Source: Castellaniella sp. MT123
GTDB lineage: Bacteria; Pseudomonadota; Gammaproteobacteria; Burkholderiales; Burkholderiaceae_B
Length of the DNA: 64,000 nt
Assembly (NCBI RefSeq): GCF_039614765.1
Contig: NZ_CP154879.1
Location: 1,302,001-1,366,000, forward strand
Reading direction: 5' to 3'
The notes beneath the pieces were generated by a model. That model was given only the letters and a program-made list of their open reading frames with translations, was not told the DNA's origin and did not search any database. A program made the translations under genes and the position numbers. This document shows, piece by piece, positions 43,778 to 54,684 of the stretch (within the stretch, counting starts at the first letter, position 1; every line of letters begins with the position of its first letter).

Positions 43778-46543
43778 ATGTCTCGAGCCATTATATTAGA
43801 GCCCGCCTTGCAATGGTCCGGCGCCCTGCGGCGCTACCTGCTGGCCCATCCCGACGCGCGGGACGGCCTGCTGGAAGACGCCGCCGAGCCGCTGACACGC
43901 AAGACACTGAATGCATGGTACGCGCAGACGATCGCCGGTCTGGCTGGCCAGCCACCCGACCGCCCCGCCCTGCAGCGCGCCCTGCGCCGCCTGCGGCAAC
44001 GGGTGTTCCACACCCTGATGGTGCGCGACATCGCCGGCCAGGCGCCGCTGCATGAGGTGGTGGCGGCCATGTCGGCCCTGGCCGATCTGGCCGTGGGGCA
44101 GGCCTACGCCTGTGCCATGCGCACACTGACAGAGGTCCATGGCATTCCGCGCCATCCCGAGACCGGGGCTCCTCAGGACATGCTGATTCTGGGCATGGGC
44201 AAGCTGGGCGGCAAGGAACTGAACGTATCCTCGGACATCGACCTCATCATGCTGTACGACGAGGAAGGCGAAACCGACGGGCGCCGGCCCATCAGCCATC
44301 ACGAGTTCTACGGCAAGGTCTGCCGTCTGATGATGCCCATCCTGTCCGAACTGGACGCCGACGGCTACGTCTTTCGCACCGACCTGCGCCTGCGCCCCGA
44401 CGGCGACAGCGGACCGCTGGCCTGGAGCCTGGCCGCGCTGGAAACCTACCTGGTCGCCCAGGGGCGCGAGTGGGAGCGGTACGCCTGGCTGAAGGCGCGC
44501 CTGATCCACTGTCCGCTGTTCGACGAAGCGGTGTTCATCAGCCAGGCGCAAGCACTGGAATCGCTACGCCGGCCATTTGTCTATCGCAAATATTTCGATT
44601 TCGACGCCCTGGCGGCCCTGCGCGGCCTGCGCGAACGCATCCGCATGGACTGGCAGCGCCGCGCCCAGGCTCGTCACGGGGTGGATACCCGGCACAACAT
44701 TAAACTAGGCGACGGCGGGATCCGGGAGATCGAATTCGTCATCCAGCTGAACCAGCTGATCCGTGGCGGACGGCAGCCTTCCCTGCAGCAGCGCAACCTG
44801 CTGGCGGCCCTGCACAAGCAGCACCGCGCCGGGATCCTGGACGACACTCAGGCCGGCGGGCTGGAAGCCGCGTACGGCTTTCTGCGCCGGGTCGAACACC
44901 TGCTGCAATACCGCGAGGATGAACAGACCCATCTGCTGCCCCGCGACCCGACCGGCATGGCCGCCCTGGCCCAGGCCATGGGATACCCGGACATGGCCAG
45001 TTTCCAGGCGACGCTGGAACGGCACCGCGCCTACGTGTCCCAATGCTTCCAGGATGCGTTCCGGATCGCCGGCATGGGCGGGGACTCGGCCGACGACGAA
45101 GAATCCCCCGCTGCCGACACACCACCCGCCACGCTGTCCGACGAGCAGGCGAACGATATGCGCACGCACATCGACAGCCTGCTGGACAGCCACCGCATCC
45201 AGGGGCTGTCGCGCACCAGCCAGGAACGTCTGCGGGCCCTGCTGCCCGGCCTGATGCGGGCGGCAACCCTGACCGACGATCCCCCCGCCACCCTGCTGCG
45301 GCTACTGAACCTGGTCGAACACATCGCCCAGCGCAGCGCCTATCTGGCCCTGCTGGCCGAATATCCGGAAACCCTGGCGCGGGTCGCCCGGATCGTGAGC
45401 GCCAGCCCCTGGGCCTCGCAGTACCTGACCCGCTACCCGCTGCTGCTCGACAGCCTGATCGAATGGCGCAGCCTGATGCAGGCCCCGGATTTTCCCGCGC
45501 TGGCCGAACAGCTGCGCAGCGACCTGGACGCCTGCGTCCTGCCCGACGGCCAGCCCGACGTCGAGCAGCAGATGAACCTGATGCGCGACGTCCAGCATCA
45601 GGTCACGTTCCAGCTGCTGGCGCAGGACCTGGAACACGTGATCAGCGTCGAGAGCCTGGCTGATCACCTGTCGGCGCTGGCCGATCTGATGCTGGCCGAA
45701 GCAATCCGCCGGGTCTGGCCGCAGGTGCTGCCGCCGGATCGCCGCGCCAACCCGGGACACCCGCGCTTCGCGATCATTGCCTACGGCAAGCTGGGCGGCA
45801 AGGAAATCGGCTACGCCTCGGACCTGGATCTGGTGTTCCTGTATGACGATCCCGATCAGGATGCCAGTGAACGCTATGCGAAGCTGGGCCGGCGGGTCGC
45901 TTCCTGGCTGTCCACCCTGACGTCGTCCGGCCGGCTGTACGAGATCGACCTGCGTCTGCGGCCCGATGGCGATGCCGGCCTGCTGGCACTGCCCATCGAT
46001 GCCTTTGAACACTATCAGCTGAACCAGGCCTGGCCCTGGGAACACCAGGCACTGACCCGCGCCCGCTACGTCGCCGGGGATGCCGCCATCGGGGCCCGCT
46101 TCGAGGACATCCGCCGGCATATCCTGCTGCTGCCACGCGACCCGGAGGCCCTGCGCCGCGAGGTCCGGTCCATGCGCGACAAGATATCCCAGGGTCACCC
46201 GAACCGCAGCGGCGACTTCGATCTGAAGCATGACCGCGGCGGGATGGTGGACATCGAGTTCATCACCCAGTTCCTGGTGCTCAGTCAGTCTCGGGCCCAC
46301 CCGGAACTGCTGGGCAACCTGGGCAACATCGCCTTGCTGGGGCTGGCCGCCCGGGCGGGCCTGATCCCCGGCCCCCTGGCCACCGAAGTTGCCAATGCCT
46401 ATCGCACGCTCCGCGCACGTCAGCACGTCTTGCGGCTGCAGGGGGCGGAAAAGGCGCGCGTCCCGCAGACGGAACTCGTGCATGAACGCGAGGTGGTGGG
46501 GCGGTTGTGGGGGTTGGTGCTGGAAGGGGGAGATCAGGGCTGA
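43778..46543 (+). CDS. glnE: Bifunctional glutamine synthetase adenylyltransferase/deadenylylase
   Basis: This 921-residue GlnE has two nucleotidyltransferase domains: [20 protein letters not shown] (about 139-158) and [20 protein letters not shown] (about 669-688), each followed by a helical GlnE domain. The N-terminal domain removes AMP from glutamine synthetase and the C-terminal domain adds it, under PII control. The start at 43778 ([12 protein letters not shown]) is preferred; an in-frame ATG at 43706 would read through the leader hairpin. gdhA and glnE, about 6 kb apart, are both nitrogen-assimilation genes. Confidence 0.96.
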   Translation: MSRAIILEPALQWSGALRRYLLAHPDARDGLLEDAAEPLTRKTLNAWYAQTIAGLAGQPPDRPALQRALRRLRQRVFHTLMVRDIAGQAPLHEVVAAMSALADLAVGQAYACAMRTLTEVHGIPRHPETGAPQDMLILGMGKLGGKELNVSSDIDLIMLYDEEGETDGRRPISHHEFYGKVCRLMMPILSELDADGYVFRTDLRLRPDGDSGPLAWSLAALETYLVAQGREWERYAWLKARLIHCPLFDEAVFISQAQALESLRRPFVYRKYFDFDALAALRGLRERIRMDWQRRAQARHGVDTRHNIKLGDGGIREIEFVIQLNQLIRGGRQPSLQQRNLLAALHKQHRAGILDDTQAGGLEAAYGFLRRVEHLLQYREDEQTHLLPRDPTGMAALAQAMGYPDMASFQATLERHRAYVSQCFQDAFRIAGMGGDSADDEESPAADTPPATLSDEQANDMRTHIDSLLDSHRIQGLSRTSQERLRALLPGLMRAATLTDDPPATLLRLLNLVEHIAQRSAYLALLAEYPETLARVARIVSASPWASQYLTRYPLLLDSLIEWRSLMQAPDFPALAEQLRSDLDACVLPDGQPDVEQQMNLMRDVQHQVTFQLLAQDLEHVISVESLADHLSALADLMLAEAIRRVWPQVLPPDRRANPGHPRFAIIAYGKLGGKEIGYASDLDLVFLYDDPDQDASERYAKLGRRVASWLSTLTSSGRLYEIDLRLRPDGDAGLLALPIDAFEHYQLNQAWPWEHQALTRARYVAGDAAIGARFEDIRRHILLLPRDPEALRREVRSMRDKISQGHPNRSGDFDLKHDRGGMVDIEFITQFLVLSQSRAHPELLGNLGNIALLGLAARAGLIPGPLATEVANAYRTLRARQHVLRLQGAEKARVPQTELVHEREVVGRLWGLVLEGGDQG

Positions 46544-46566
46544 GGCTTTGGTTTCCGGAGAACCTC

Positions 46567-46669
46567 ATCGTCGTGGCCAGCCCTCCGGGGCGCCGGTCGC
46601 ATCTTGGCGGCTTCGCCGAATATGGGGTGGTGAGCTCCAACAGCGCCCCGGAGGGCTGGCCACGACGAT
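46567..46669. repeat. 26-bp perfect inverted repeat downstream of glnE
   Basis: The left arm at 46567-46592 and the right arm at 46644-46669 are exact reverse complements (core GTGGCCAGCCCTCCGGGG). The 51-nt spacer contains a smaller hairpin GGCG-GCTT-CGCC. The whole could fold into a long cruciform or RNA hairpin between glnE and the clpB terminator. No T tract follows, so it is not a standard terminator; it may be a dispersed palindromic (REP/MITE-like) element. Confidence 0.75.
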
Positions 46670-46702
46670 TGACGCAAGAACAGACACCAGATAGCCCCGA
46701 CG

Positions 46703-46738
46703 AAAAAACCGAGGCGCCGCGCCCAGGGGAGCGGCGCC
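46703..46738 (-). terminator. Intrinsic terminator of clpB
   Basis: On the minus strand, GGCGCCGC (46738-46731) pairs with GCGGCGCC (46720-46713), followed by TCGGTTTTTT. It lies about 40 bp beyond the clpB stop. Confidence 0.85.
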
Positions 46739-46777
46739 GTCAGGATCGCTGTCAAGTACGATAGCGACGAGGACCGA

Positions 46778-49369
<2,592 letters not shown>

Positions 49370-49415
49370 GGGTGGAACCCTTCATGGGGAGGGGGCTCTG
49401 CGCCCCGATATGCCG

Positions 49416-49444
49416 TATATGCGGTTGGTTGGCGGGTTTTCAAG
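49416..49444 (-). promoter_or_regulatory. Sigma-32 (RpoH) heat-shock promoter of clpB
   Basis: On the minus strand the -35 CTTGAAA (49444-49438) and -10 CCGCATATA (49424-49416) are separated by 13 bp, close to the sigma-32 consensus CTTGAAA-N(11-16)-CCCCATNT. It lies 46 bp upstream of the clpB ATG. Confidence 0.8.
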
Positions 49445-49594
49445 ACACTGCCCCAGGACGCCGTGATTGAGAAAAATCAAATACGGACCAGATAAAACCT
49501 GGATCTGGCGGCATGGGACCTCAACCAGGGTTTACCCGGTGCTACAGTTGGACGAACCTCAACGAGGTCGTGTCCCCACTGCCGAAGAACCGCC

Positions 49595-50749
49595 ATGACA
49601 TCACACCAGGACTGGGACCCCCGCGCCCCCGAAGTCCTTGCCGATCCCATCGCCGCCTACGACCACATGCGCAGGCGCTGCCCGGTGGCACACAGCGACT
49701 ATCTGCACCACTCGGTCTTCCGCCACGCCGATGTCATGCGTATTTTGATGGATCCGCAGACCTTCAGCAGCCAGGCGTCGCGTTACGTCTCGGTGCCCAA
49801 CAGTATGGATCCGCCGGAGCACACCGCCTACCGCGCCCTGATCGAACCCTACTTCGGCCCCGATCGCATGGTCGAATTCGAGCCCACCTGCCGCCGCATC
49901 TGCGCCGAGCTGGTCTCGGCCCTGCCGCGCAACAGCAGCACGGAAATCATGTTCGGCCTAGCGCATCCCTTTGCGCTGCGCATGCAGTGCGCCTTTCTCG
50001 GCTGGCCCGACAGCATGCACGAACCGCTGTTGCAGTGGATCCACAAAAAGAACGTGGCCACGCTATCCGGCGATTCGCACGCGATCGCCGCCGTCGCCAT
50101 GGAATTCGACGAAACCATCCGCGACCTCCTCAAGGCCCGCCGACGGGCCGGCGACCAGGCGCCGGACGATGTGACGACCCGGCTGATGCACGAGACCGTC
50201 AATGGCAATCCGCTGGCGGAGGAAGAGATTGTCAGCATCCTGCGCAACTGGACGGTCGGCGAGCTGGGCACCATGGCCTCCAGTGTCGGCATCATCGCCA
50301 ACTATCTCGCCAATCACCCAGACCTGCAGGACCGCCTGCGGCGCGACCCCGACCTGGTCAGGCCGGCCAACGACGAAATTCTGCGCATCCACGCGCCGCT
50401 GATCGCCAACCGCCGCACGCCGACTTGCCCTGTCCGGGTGGGCGGCACTCAGGTCCAGCCTGGGGAGCGCCTGACCCTGATCTGGGCCTCCGCCAACCGC
50501 GACGAGACCGTCTTCGGCGACCCGGACGAATTCCGGCTGGATCGCGATCCGTCGTTGAACCTGCTCTACGGGGCCGGCATCCATGCGTGTCCGGGTGCTC
50601 CGCTGGCCCGGCTGGAACTGGAAGCCATGATCCAGGCCCTGCTGGCGGACACCCGGCGGCTGGAACCCAGCGACGAACACCCCCCCATGCCGGCCATCTA
50701 CCCGGCCAGCGGCTACCGACAGGCCATCCTGATGCTGCGGCACGACTGA
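49595..50749 (+). CDS. Cytochrome P450 with atypical I-helix
   Basis: This 384-residue soluble P450 has the heme ligand Cys332 in LLYGAGIHACPGAPLARLE (the usual Phe of FxxGxHxCxG is replaced) and an ExxR motif in NDEILRIHAPL. The N-terminal part has the BXC-type pattern MDPPEHTAYRALIEPYF. In the I-helix the usual AGxxT(T) oxygen-activation segment reads VGELGTMASSVG, so the acid-alcohol pair is displaced. No ferredoxin or reductase gene is adjacent. The substrate is unknown. It is monocistronic, or possibly the first gene before the amidotransferase. Confidence 0.93.
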   Translation: MTSHQDWDPRAPEVLADPIAAYDHMRRRCPVAHSDYLHHSVFRHADVMRILMDPQTFSSQASRYVSVPNSMDPPEHTAYRALIEPYFGPDRMVEFEPTCRRICAELVSALPRNSSTEIMFGLAHPFALRMQCAFLGWPDSMHEPLLQWIHKKNVATLSGDSHAIAAVAMEFDETIRDLLKARRRAGDQAPDDVTTRLMHETVNGNPLAEEEIVSILRNWTVGELGTMASSVGIIANYLANHPDLQDRLRRDPDLVRPANDEILRIHAPLIANRRTPTCPVRVGGTQVQPGERLTLIWASANRDETVFGDPDEFRLDRDPSLNLLYGAGIHACPGAPLARLELEAMIQALLADTRRLEPSDEHPPMPAIYPASGYRQAILMLRHD

Positions 50750-50807
50750 AACAGCGGGTTCGTGGCGGGGATCGGACATCCGCATGAGCACATAAGAAAT
50801 TCTCATA

Positions 50808-50844
50808 CCCCTCGCGGCAATACGCCGTGAGGGGAGACTACAAT
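50808..50844 (+). promoter_or_regulatory. Hairpin plus -10 element upstream of the amidotransferase gene
   Basis: CCCCTCGCGGC (50808-50818) and GCCGTGAGGGG (50824-50834) form an 11-bp stem with one G-U pair. A -10-like TACAAT at 50839-50844 follows immediately. The hairpin has no T tract and overlaps where the -35 should be, so it may be the P450 transcript end or an operator. Confidence 0.4.
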
Positions 50845-50900
50845 TCAAGCATGAATCATTCGGGACGGAGATCGCCCCGGCCTTCCGCTTGAGGCCTGCC

Positions 50901-51731
50901 ATGTGTCAGTTATTGGGCATGAATTGCGCCACGCCCACCGACATCACGTTTTCGTTCACGGGGTTCGCCGCGCGCGGCGGCGAAACGGACCACCATGCCG
51001 ACGGCTTCGGCATCGCTTTCTATGAAAATCGCGGTTCCCGGTGTTTCCTGGACAATGCCCCCTGCTGCCAGTCGCCCGTGGCCGAACTCATCAAACATTA
51101 CCCGATCAAGTCGCGCAACGTCATCGCCCACATCCGCAAGGCCACCCAGGGCGCACTGGAACTGGAGAACTGCCACCCGTTCGTGCGCGAGCTCTGGGGA
51201 CGCCACTGGCTGTTCGCCCACAACGGCGACCTGAAGTCCTTCGACCCCACGCTACGCGGCGATTACCTGCCCATCGGCCAGACCGACAGCGAACGCGCCT
51301 TCTGCGTCATGATGGAGGGGTTAAAGGCGCGTTTCGGCTCGCGGGAACCCGACGACCAGGCGCTGTTCACGGCCGTGGCCGAGATGACCTCCGACCTGAC
51401 CCGCCACGGCGTATTCAATTTTCTGCTGTCCAACGGGCACTGCCTGCTCGCCCATTGTTCCACCAGTCTGTTCTACATCGTGCGCGCCTGGCCGTTCCAG
51501 ATCGCCCACCTGGTGGATACGGACGTGTCCGTGGATTTCTCCCGCGTGAACGCGCGCGGCGACTGCGTCTCGGTCATCACCACCCGGCCCTTGACCGACA
51601 ACGAGACCTGGACGCCATTGCAAACAGGCGAACTGATGATGTTCGTCGACGGCCGCCCCCAGTCCAGCCAGCGGATCGAGATCCCGCAGGACGTCCAGCG
51701 CAGCAACCAGGAAAATCTGGCCTGTATCTGA
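50901..51731 (+). CDS. Class II glutamine amidotransferase (YafJ/Ntn-hydrolase type)
   Basis: This 276-residue protein begins MCQLLGMNC; after Met removal Cys2 is the Ntn nucleophile. Other family features are FAARGGETDHHADGFGIAFY (about 21-40), HIRKATQG (about 78-85), NCHPFVRELWGRHWLFAHNGDL (about 90-111) and PIGQTDSERAFC. The class releases ammonia from glutamine, and in YafJ-type proteins the acceptor is unknown. The start at 50901 is fixed by the need for Cys at position 2. Confidence 0.93.
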   Translation: MCQLLGMNCATPTDITFSFTGFAARGGETDHHADGFGIAFYENRGSRCFLDNAPCCQSPVAELIKHYPIKSRNVIAHIRKATQGALELENCHPFVRELWGRHWLFAHNGDLKSFDPTLRGDYLPIGQTDSERAFCVMMEGLKARFGSREPDDQALFTAVAEMTSDLTRHGVFNFLLSNGHCLLAHCSTSLFYIVRAWPFQIAHLVDTDVSVDFSRVNARGDCVSVITTRPLTDNETWTPLQTGELMMFVDGRPQSSQRIEIPQDVQRSNQENLACI

Positions 51732-51788
51732 ACCCCCGTGACGGCGGGACCGCCGGCCGGTCCGGACCGGCTGACCTATGATGATGCA

Positions 51789-51989
51789 ATGACCGATACC
51801 ACCACGAACGACGACTCGCGCCCGGACGAACCTGTCGAGCCCGATCTGAACGAATGCTGCGGCAACGGCTGCACACCCTGTGTGTTCGACACCTACGCCG
51901 AAGCGAAACGCGCCTGGCAACAGGCTGTGAAGGAATGGGAACAACGGCATCCGGACGCCATCCATTCCGGACAACCTCATTTGCCATAG
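51789..51989 (+). CDS. Oxidoreductase-like (PF09791-type) small Cys-rich protein
   Basis: This 66-residue protein has the motif NECCGNGCTPCVFDTYAE (about 21-38), the four-Cys signature of the oxidoreductase-like N-terminal domain family, followed by an amphipathic helix rich in Trp and Lys. The Cys cluster suggests metal or Fe-S binding; no function is known. The ATG at 51789 is chosen because the family starts shortly before the Cys motif. It follows the amidotransferase gene by 57 bp. Confidence 0.82.
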   Translation: MTDTTTNDDSRPDEPVEPDLNECCGNGCTPCVFDTYAEAKRAWQQAVKEWEQRHPDAIHSGQPHLP

Positions 51990-52021
51990 GGTTCCCACCC
52001 GGTTTTCGGAAGGCTCGTTTC

Positions 52022-52027
52022 TATAAT
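52022..52027 (+). promoter_or_regulatory. Consensus -10 element of the DUF2249 gene
   Basis: A perfect TATAAT lies 38 bp before the GTG start at 52065. The -35 is poor (CGGTTT-like at about 51999-52005). Confidence 0.45.
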
Positions 52028-52064
52028 CGGAGTCTCCGACTCATCTTTTCAGGACATCTCTACC

Positions 52065-52325
52065 GTGGCTTCCGACGCTATCCCCATGTTTGCCGAAAAC
52101 ACGTATCCGTTCGACGCCCGCGGCGTGGCCAAACGCTTCCGCCATGCGGCGATTTTTGGCGCCCTGTCGGCCCTGCAACCGGGCGAGACCATGCGCTTCT
52201 GCAACGATCACGACCCGCTGCCGCTGCTGCAGCAACTGAAAGGCCATTTCGGCGAAAACATCGAATTCGAATACCTGGCCCGCAACCCCGGCGAGATCGT
52301 CATCGATTTTCATATCGTGCCCTGA
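52065..52325 (+). CDS. DUF2249 family protein
   Basis: This 86-residue protein reads FDARGVAKRFRHAAIFGALSAL, then LQPGETMRFCNDHDPLPLLQQL (about 37-58) and ends EFEYLARNPGEIVIDFHIVP. It is a small TusA-like fold typical of DUF2249, which is often found beside hemerythrin or denitrification genes. The start is GTG at 52065, behind a perfect -10 box. A strong terminator follows, so it is a single-gene unit. Function unknown. Confidence 0.88.
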   Translation: MASDAIPMFAENTYPFDARGVAKRFRHAAIFGALSALQPGETMRFCNDHDPLPLLQQLKGHFGENIEFEYLARNPGEIVIDFHIVP

Positions 52326-52352
52326 TCGCCGATCGTGGACAGCGATCTCATC

Positions 52353-52380
52353 AAAAGCCACTCTGCGGAGTGGCTTTTTT
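52353..52380. terminator. Bidirectional terminator between the DUF2249 gene and arsC
   Basis: AAAA-GCCACTC-TGCG-GAGTGGC-TTTTTT (52353-52380) is a perfect 7-bp hairpin with T runs on both strands, serving the two convergent genes. Confidence 0.9.
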
Positions 52381-52413
52381 CATGTCCCATCCCATGACTG
52401 CGGGGACGAGGCA

Positions 52414-52836
52414 TCAGAGACGGCGACCCTCGGGGCCGACGACGGGTTCGCCGTCTTCTTTGCTGAATGCGCCGCGCTGCGCCTGGGGCAGAATCTCCAG
52501 CACGATTTCCGATGGGCGGCACAGACGCGTGCCCAGCGGCGTGGCCACGATGGGCCGGTTGATCAGGATCGGGTGCTCAAGCATGAAGCCGATCAACTGA
52601 TCGTCGGTCCATTTCGGATCCGCCAGACCGAGCTCGGCATAGGGCGTGCCCTTCTCGCGCAATAGCGCGCGCACCGGCATGCCCATCGCCGCGACCAGCG
52701 CCGTCAGCGTGGCGCGGTCGGGCGGCGTCTTCAGATACTCGATGACCACCGGCTCTTCGCCGCTGTTGCGGATCATGGCGAGTACGTTGCGCGACGTGCC
52801 GCAAGCCGGATTGTGATAGATCGTGATGTCGCTCAT
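52414..52836 (-). CDS. arsC: Arsenate reductase (glutaredoxin-dependent)
   Basis: This 140-residue ArsC begins MSDITIYHNPACGTSRNVLA with the catalytic Cys12 in CGTSRN. It has the Arg residues of the arsenate site in EHPILINRPIVATPLGTRLCRP (about 86-107). It reduces arsenate to arsenite using glutathione/glutaredoxin. It stands alone, without arsB/acr3 or arsR beside it, so arsenic resistance proper would need other loci. Divergent from the first GntR gene. Confidence 0.95.
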   Translation of the reverse strand: MSDITIYHNPACGTSRNVLAMIRNSGEEPVVIEYLKTPPDRATLTALVAAMGMPVRALLREKGTPYAELGLADPKWTDDQLIGFMLEHPILINRPIVATPLGTRLCRPSEIVLEILPQAQRGAFSKEDGEPVVGPEGRRL

Positions 52837-53026
52837 GGTCGGGGTCCAGTCATCGTGATGAAGGCCAGATTATTGCACTGTCAGGCAACATCAAAAACCG
52901 CGGTATACGACGACGCGCGGCGAGTCCGGATTGGATCCAGCTTACAATGACCGCCCAACATCCATTCAACACATCCGGATGCATGCTCTGGCGGCAACCG
53001 CCACTACCAACCACCGGATACCCGAC

Positions 53027-53728
53027 ATGACTCAGGCGAAATTCGCGAAGAACGCCAAGGCGCAGCTGTTCGAAGATCTCAAGCGCCAGATCCTGACGAT
53101 GGAACTGGGCCCAGACGAGGATCTGGACGAGGTTGCCCTGTGCGAACGCTACGGCCTCTCGCGCACTCCCGTACGCGAGATCTTCCGCCGCCTGAGCGGC
53201 GAGGGCTACGTGGATATCCGCGAGAATCGCAGTCCCCGCGTCTCGCCGATGAATCACTCGACGCTGCGGCACTTCTTTCTGGTGGCACCGATGATCTACG
53301 CAGCGGTGGGCCGACTGGCGGTGCGACATTTCACTGCCCACCAATTGGCCGACCTGAAGGAAACCCAGGCGCAGCTTCGCCAGGCGAGCCTGGCTGGAGA
53401 CGTCCAGGCCATGGTCCTGAAGAACAACCGCTTTCATGAAATCATGGGCGAGATGTCCGGCAACGTGTACCTGCAGACCAGCTTGAACCGCCTGCTGATC
53501 GATCACGCGCGTATCGGCCGCACCTTTTACCAGCCGCACGATCAAGACACGGCCAGGCGCAGCGAGACATCCATCGACCACCACGACCAATTCATCGATG
53601 CGCTGATCGCTCGCGACGAAGAGGCCATCGTGCGGCTGTCCTACGAGCACATGGAACTCTCGCGCGAACATATGGAACTGTTCATCATGCCGCCGGGGCT
53701 GAAACCGGAACCGCCGCAGTCGCTCTGA
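53027..53728 (+). CDS. GntR/FCD family regulator, paralogue 1
   Basis: This 233-residue regulator has a winged helix (LFEDLKRQILTMELGPDEDL; YGLSRTPVREIFRRLSGEGY) and an FCD domain (HEIMGEMSGNVYLQTSLNRLL; DHHDQFIDALIARDEEAIVRL). It is strikingly similar, with long identical blocks such as RVSPMNHSTLRHFF, to the regulator encoded 0.2 kb downstream, so the pair arose by tandem duplication. The start at 53027 gives an N-terminus comparable to the paralogue. It probably controls the catabolic operon that follows. Confidence 0.9.
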   Translation: MTQAKFAKNAKAQLFEDLKRQILTMELGPDEDLDEVALCERYGLSRTPVREIFRRLSGEGYVDIRENRSPRVSPMNHSTLRHFFLVAPMIYAAVGRLAVRHFTAHQLADLKETQAQLRQASLAGDVQAMVLKNNRFHEIMGEMSGNVYLQTSLNRLLIDHARIGRTFYQPHDQDTARRSETSIDHHDQFIDALIARDEEAIVRLSYEHMELSREHMELFIMPPGLKPEPPQSL

Positions 53729-53753
53729 CCCTTCCGGCCTGACCCTTCCGGCC
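53726..53753 (+). repeat. Perfect 14-bp tandem duplication overlapping the stop codon of paralogue 1
   Basis: TGACCCTTCCGGCC occurs twice head to tail (53726-53739 and 53740-53753); the first copy contains the stop codon. A weak hairpin CTCCCG-N7-CGGGAG (53798-53816) follows in the same intergenic region. Confidence 0.85.
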
Positions 53754-53848
53754 GGCCCCCGCCGGACCAGGCCGCTCTCCTTCGCTCTCGCACCGCCCTC
53801 CCGCCCTTGCCGGGAGCTCGCAGCCGTGCTGTTACGCCCAATAAAAAA

Positions 53849-53900
53849 TGTATTCCCAAAAAATCCATTTCTAACTATAATTGAATACAAATCGAATACA
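53849..53900. promoter_or_regulatory. GAATACA repeats: probable operator before the second GntR gene
   Basis: GAATACA occurs at 53883-53889 and 53894-53900 (11-bp period, one helical turn) and inverted as TGTATTC at 53849-53855, all in a very AT-rich stretch 25-76 bp before the gntR2 ATG. This is consistent with binding of one or both adjacent GntR regulators over the operon promoter (candidate -10 near TATAAT at 53876-53881). Confidence 0.5.
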
Positions 53901-53924
53901 ACATAAATACACACGAGACAAACC

Positions 53925-54674
53925 ATGAGCAACACCAAGCTCAGGGCTTTGGAGTCCTCGGCAGCGCCAGGAAAAGGTCACAATAAATCCAGGCTCTACG
54001 AAGATCTCAAGCACCAGATCCTCACCTTGCAGCTGGCTCCCGACGAAGACCTGGACGAGCTCAGCCTGTGCGAGCACTACGGTCTGTCCCGCACCCCGGT
54101 GCGCGAGGTCTTCCGCCGCCTGGGCGGCGAGGGCTACGTGGACATCCGCGAGAATCGCGGCGCGCGCGTCTCGCCGATGAATCACTCGACATTGAGGCAC
54201 TTCTTCCTGGCTGCGCCAATGATCTATGCCGCGATCGGCCGCCTGGCGGCACATCATTTCACGCCAGCCCAGCTCGCCCGACTCAGGAATACCCAGGCAC
54301 AGTTCCGGCAGGCCTGTGCGGCGGGTGACGTGACCGCCACAGTCCTGTGCAACAACCAGTTCCACGAAATCATCGGCGAAATGTCGGGGAATATTTACCT
54401 GCAGGCGAGCCTGAACCGCTTACTGGTCGACCATGCCCGCATCGGCCACACGTTTTACCAGTCACACGGCGCCAGCGAATCCAAGCGCCAGGAACTAGCC
54501 CTCTCGCAGCACGATCAATTCATCGACGCCATTGCATCCCGCGACGAAGAAGCGATTGTCCAGATCACCTTCGCGCATTGGGAACTGTCGCGCCAGAACA
54601 TGGAAATGTTCATCACACCTGCCGGGCTCATCCCGGATACGCCGCACAAAGATGCGGAAACCCTGTCGATATAG
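53925..54674 (+). CDS. GntR/FCD family regulator, paralogue 2
   Basis: This 249-residue paralogue of the preceding regulator has the winged helix LYEDLKHQILTLQLAPDEDL and YGLSRTPVREVFRRLGGEGY, then FCD elements HEIIGEMSGNIYLQASLNRLL and QHDQFIDAIASRDEEAIVQI. It heads the catabolic operon: the lyase gene begins 10 bp after its stop. The N-terminus is about 15 residues longer than in paralogue 1. The AT-rich GAATACA cluster upstream suggests autoregulation. Confidence 0.92.
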   Translation: MSNTKLRALESSAAPGKGHNKSRLYEDLKHQILTLQLAPDEDLDELSLCEHYGLSRTPVREVFRRLGGEGYVDIRENRGARVSPMNHSTLRHFFLAAPMIYAAIGRLAAHHFTPAQLARLRNTQAQFRQACAAGDVTATVLCNNQFHEIIGEMSGNIYLQASLNRLLVDHARIGHTFYQSHGASESKRQELALSQHDQFIDAIASRDEEAIVQITFAHWELSRQNMEMFITPAGLIPDTPHKDAETLSI

Positions 54675-54684
54675 GAGTCATCGC

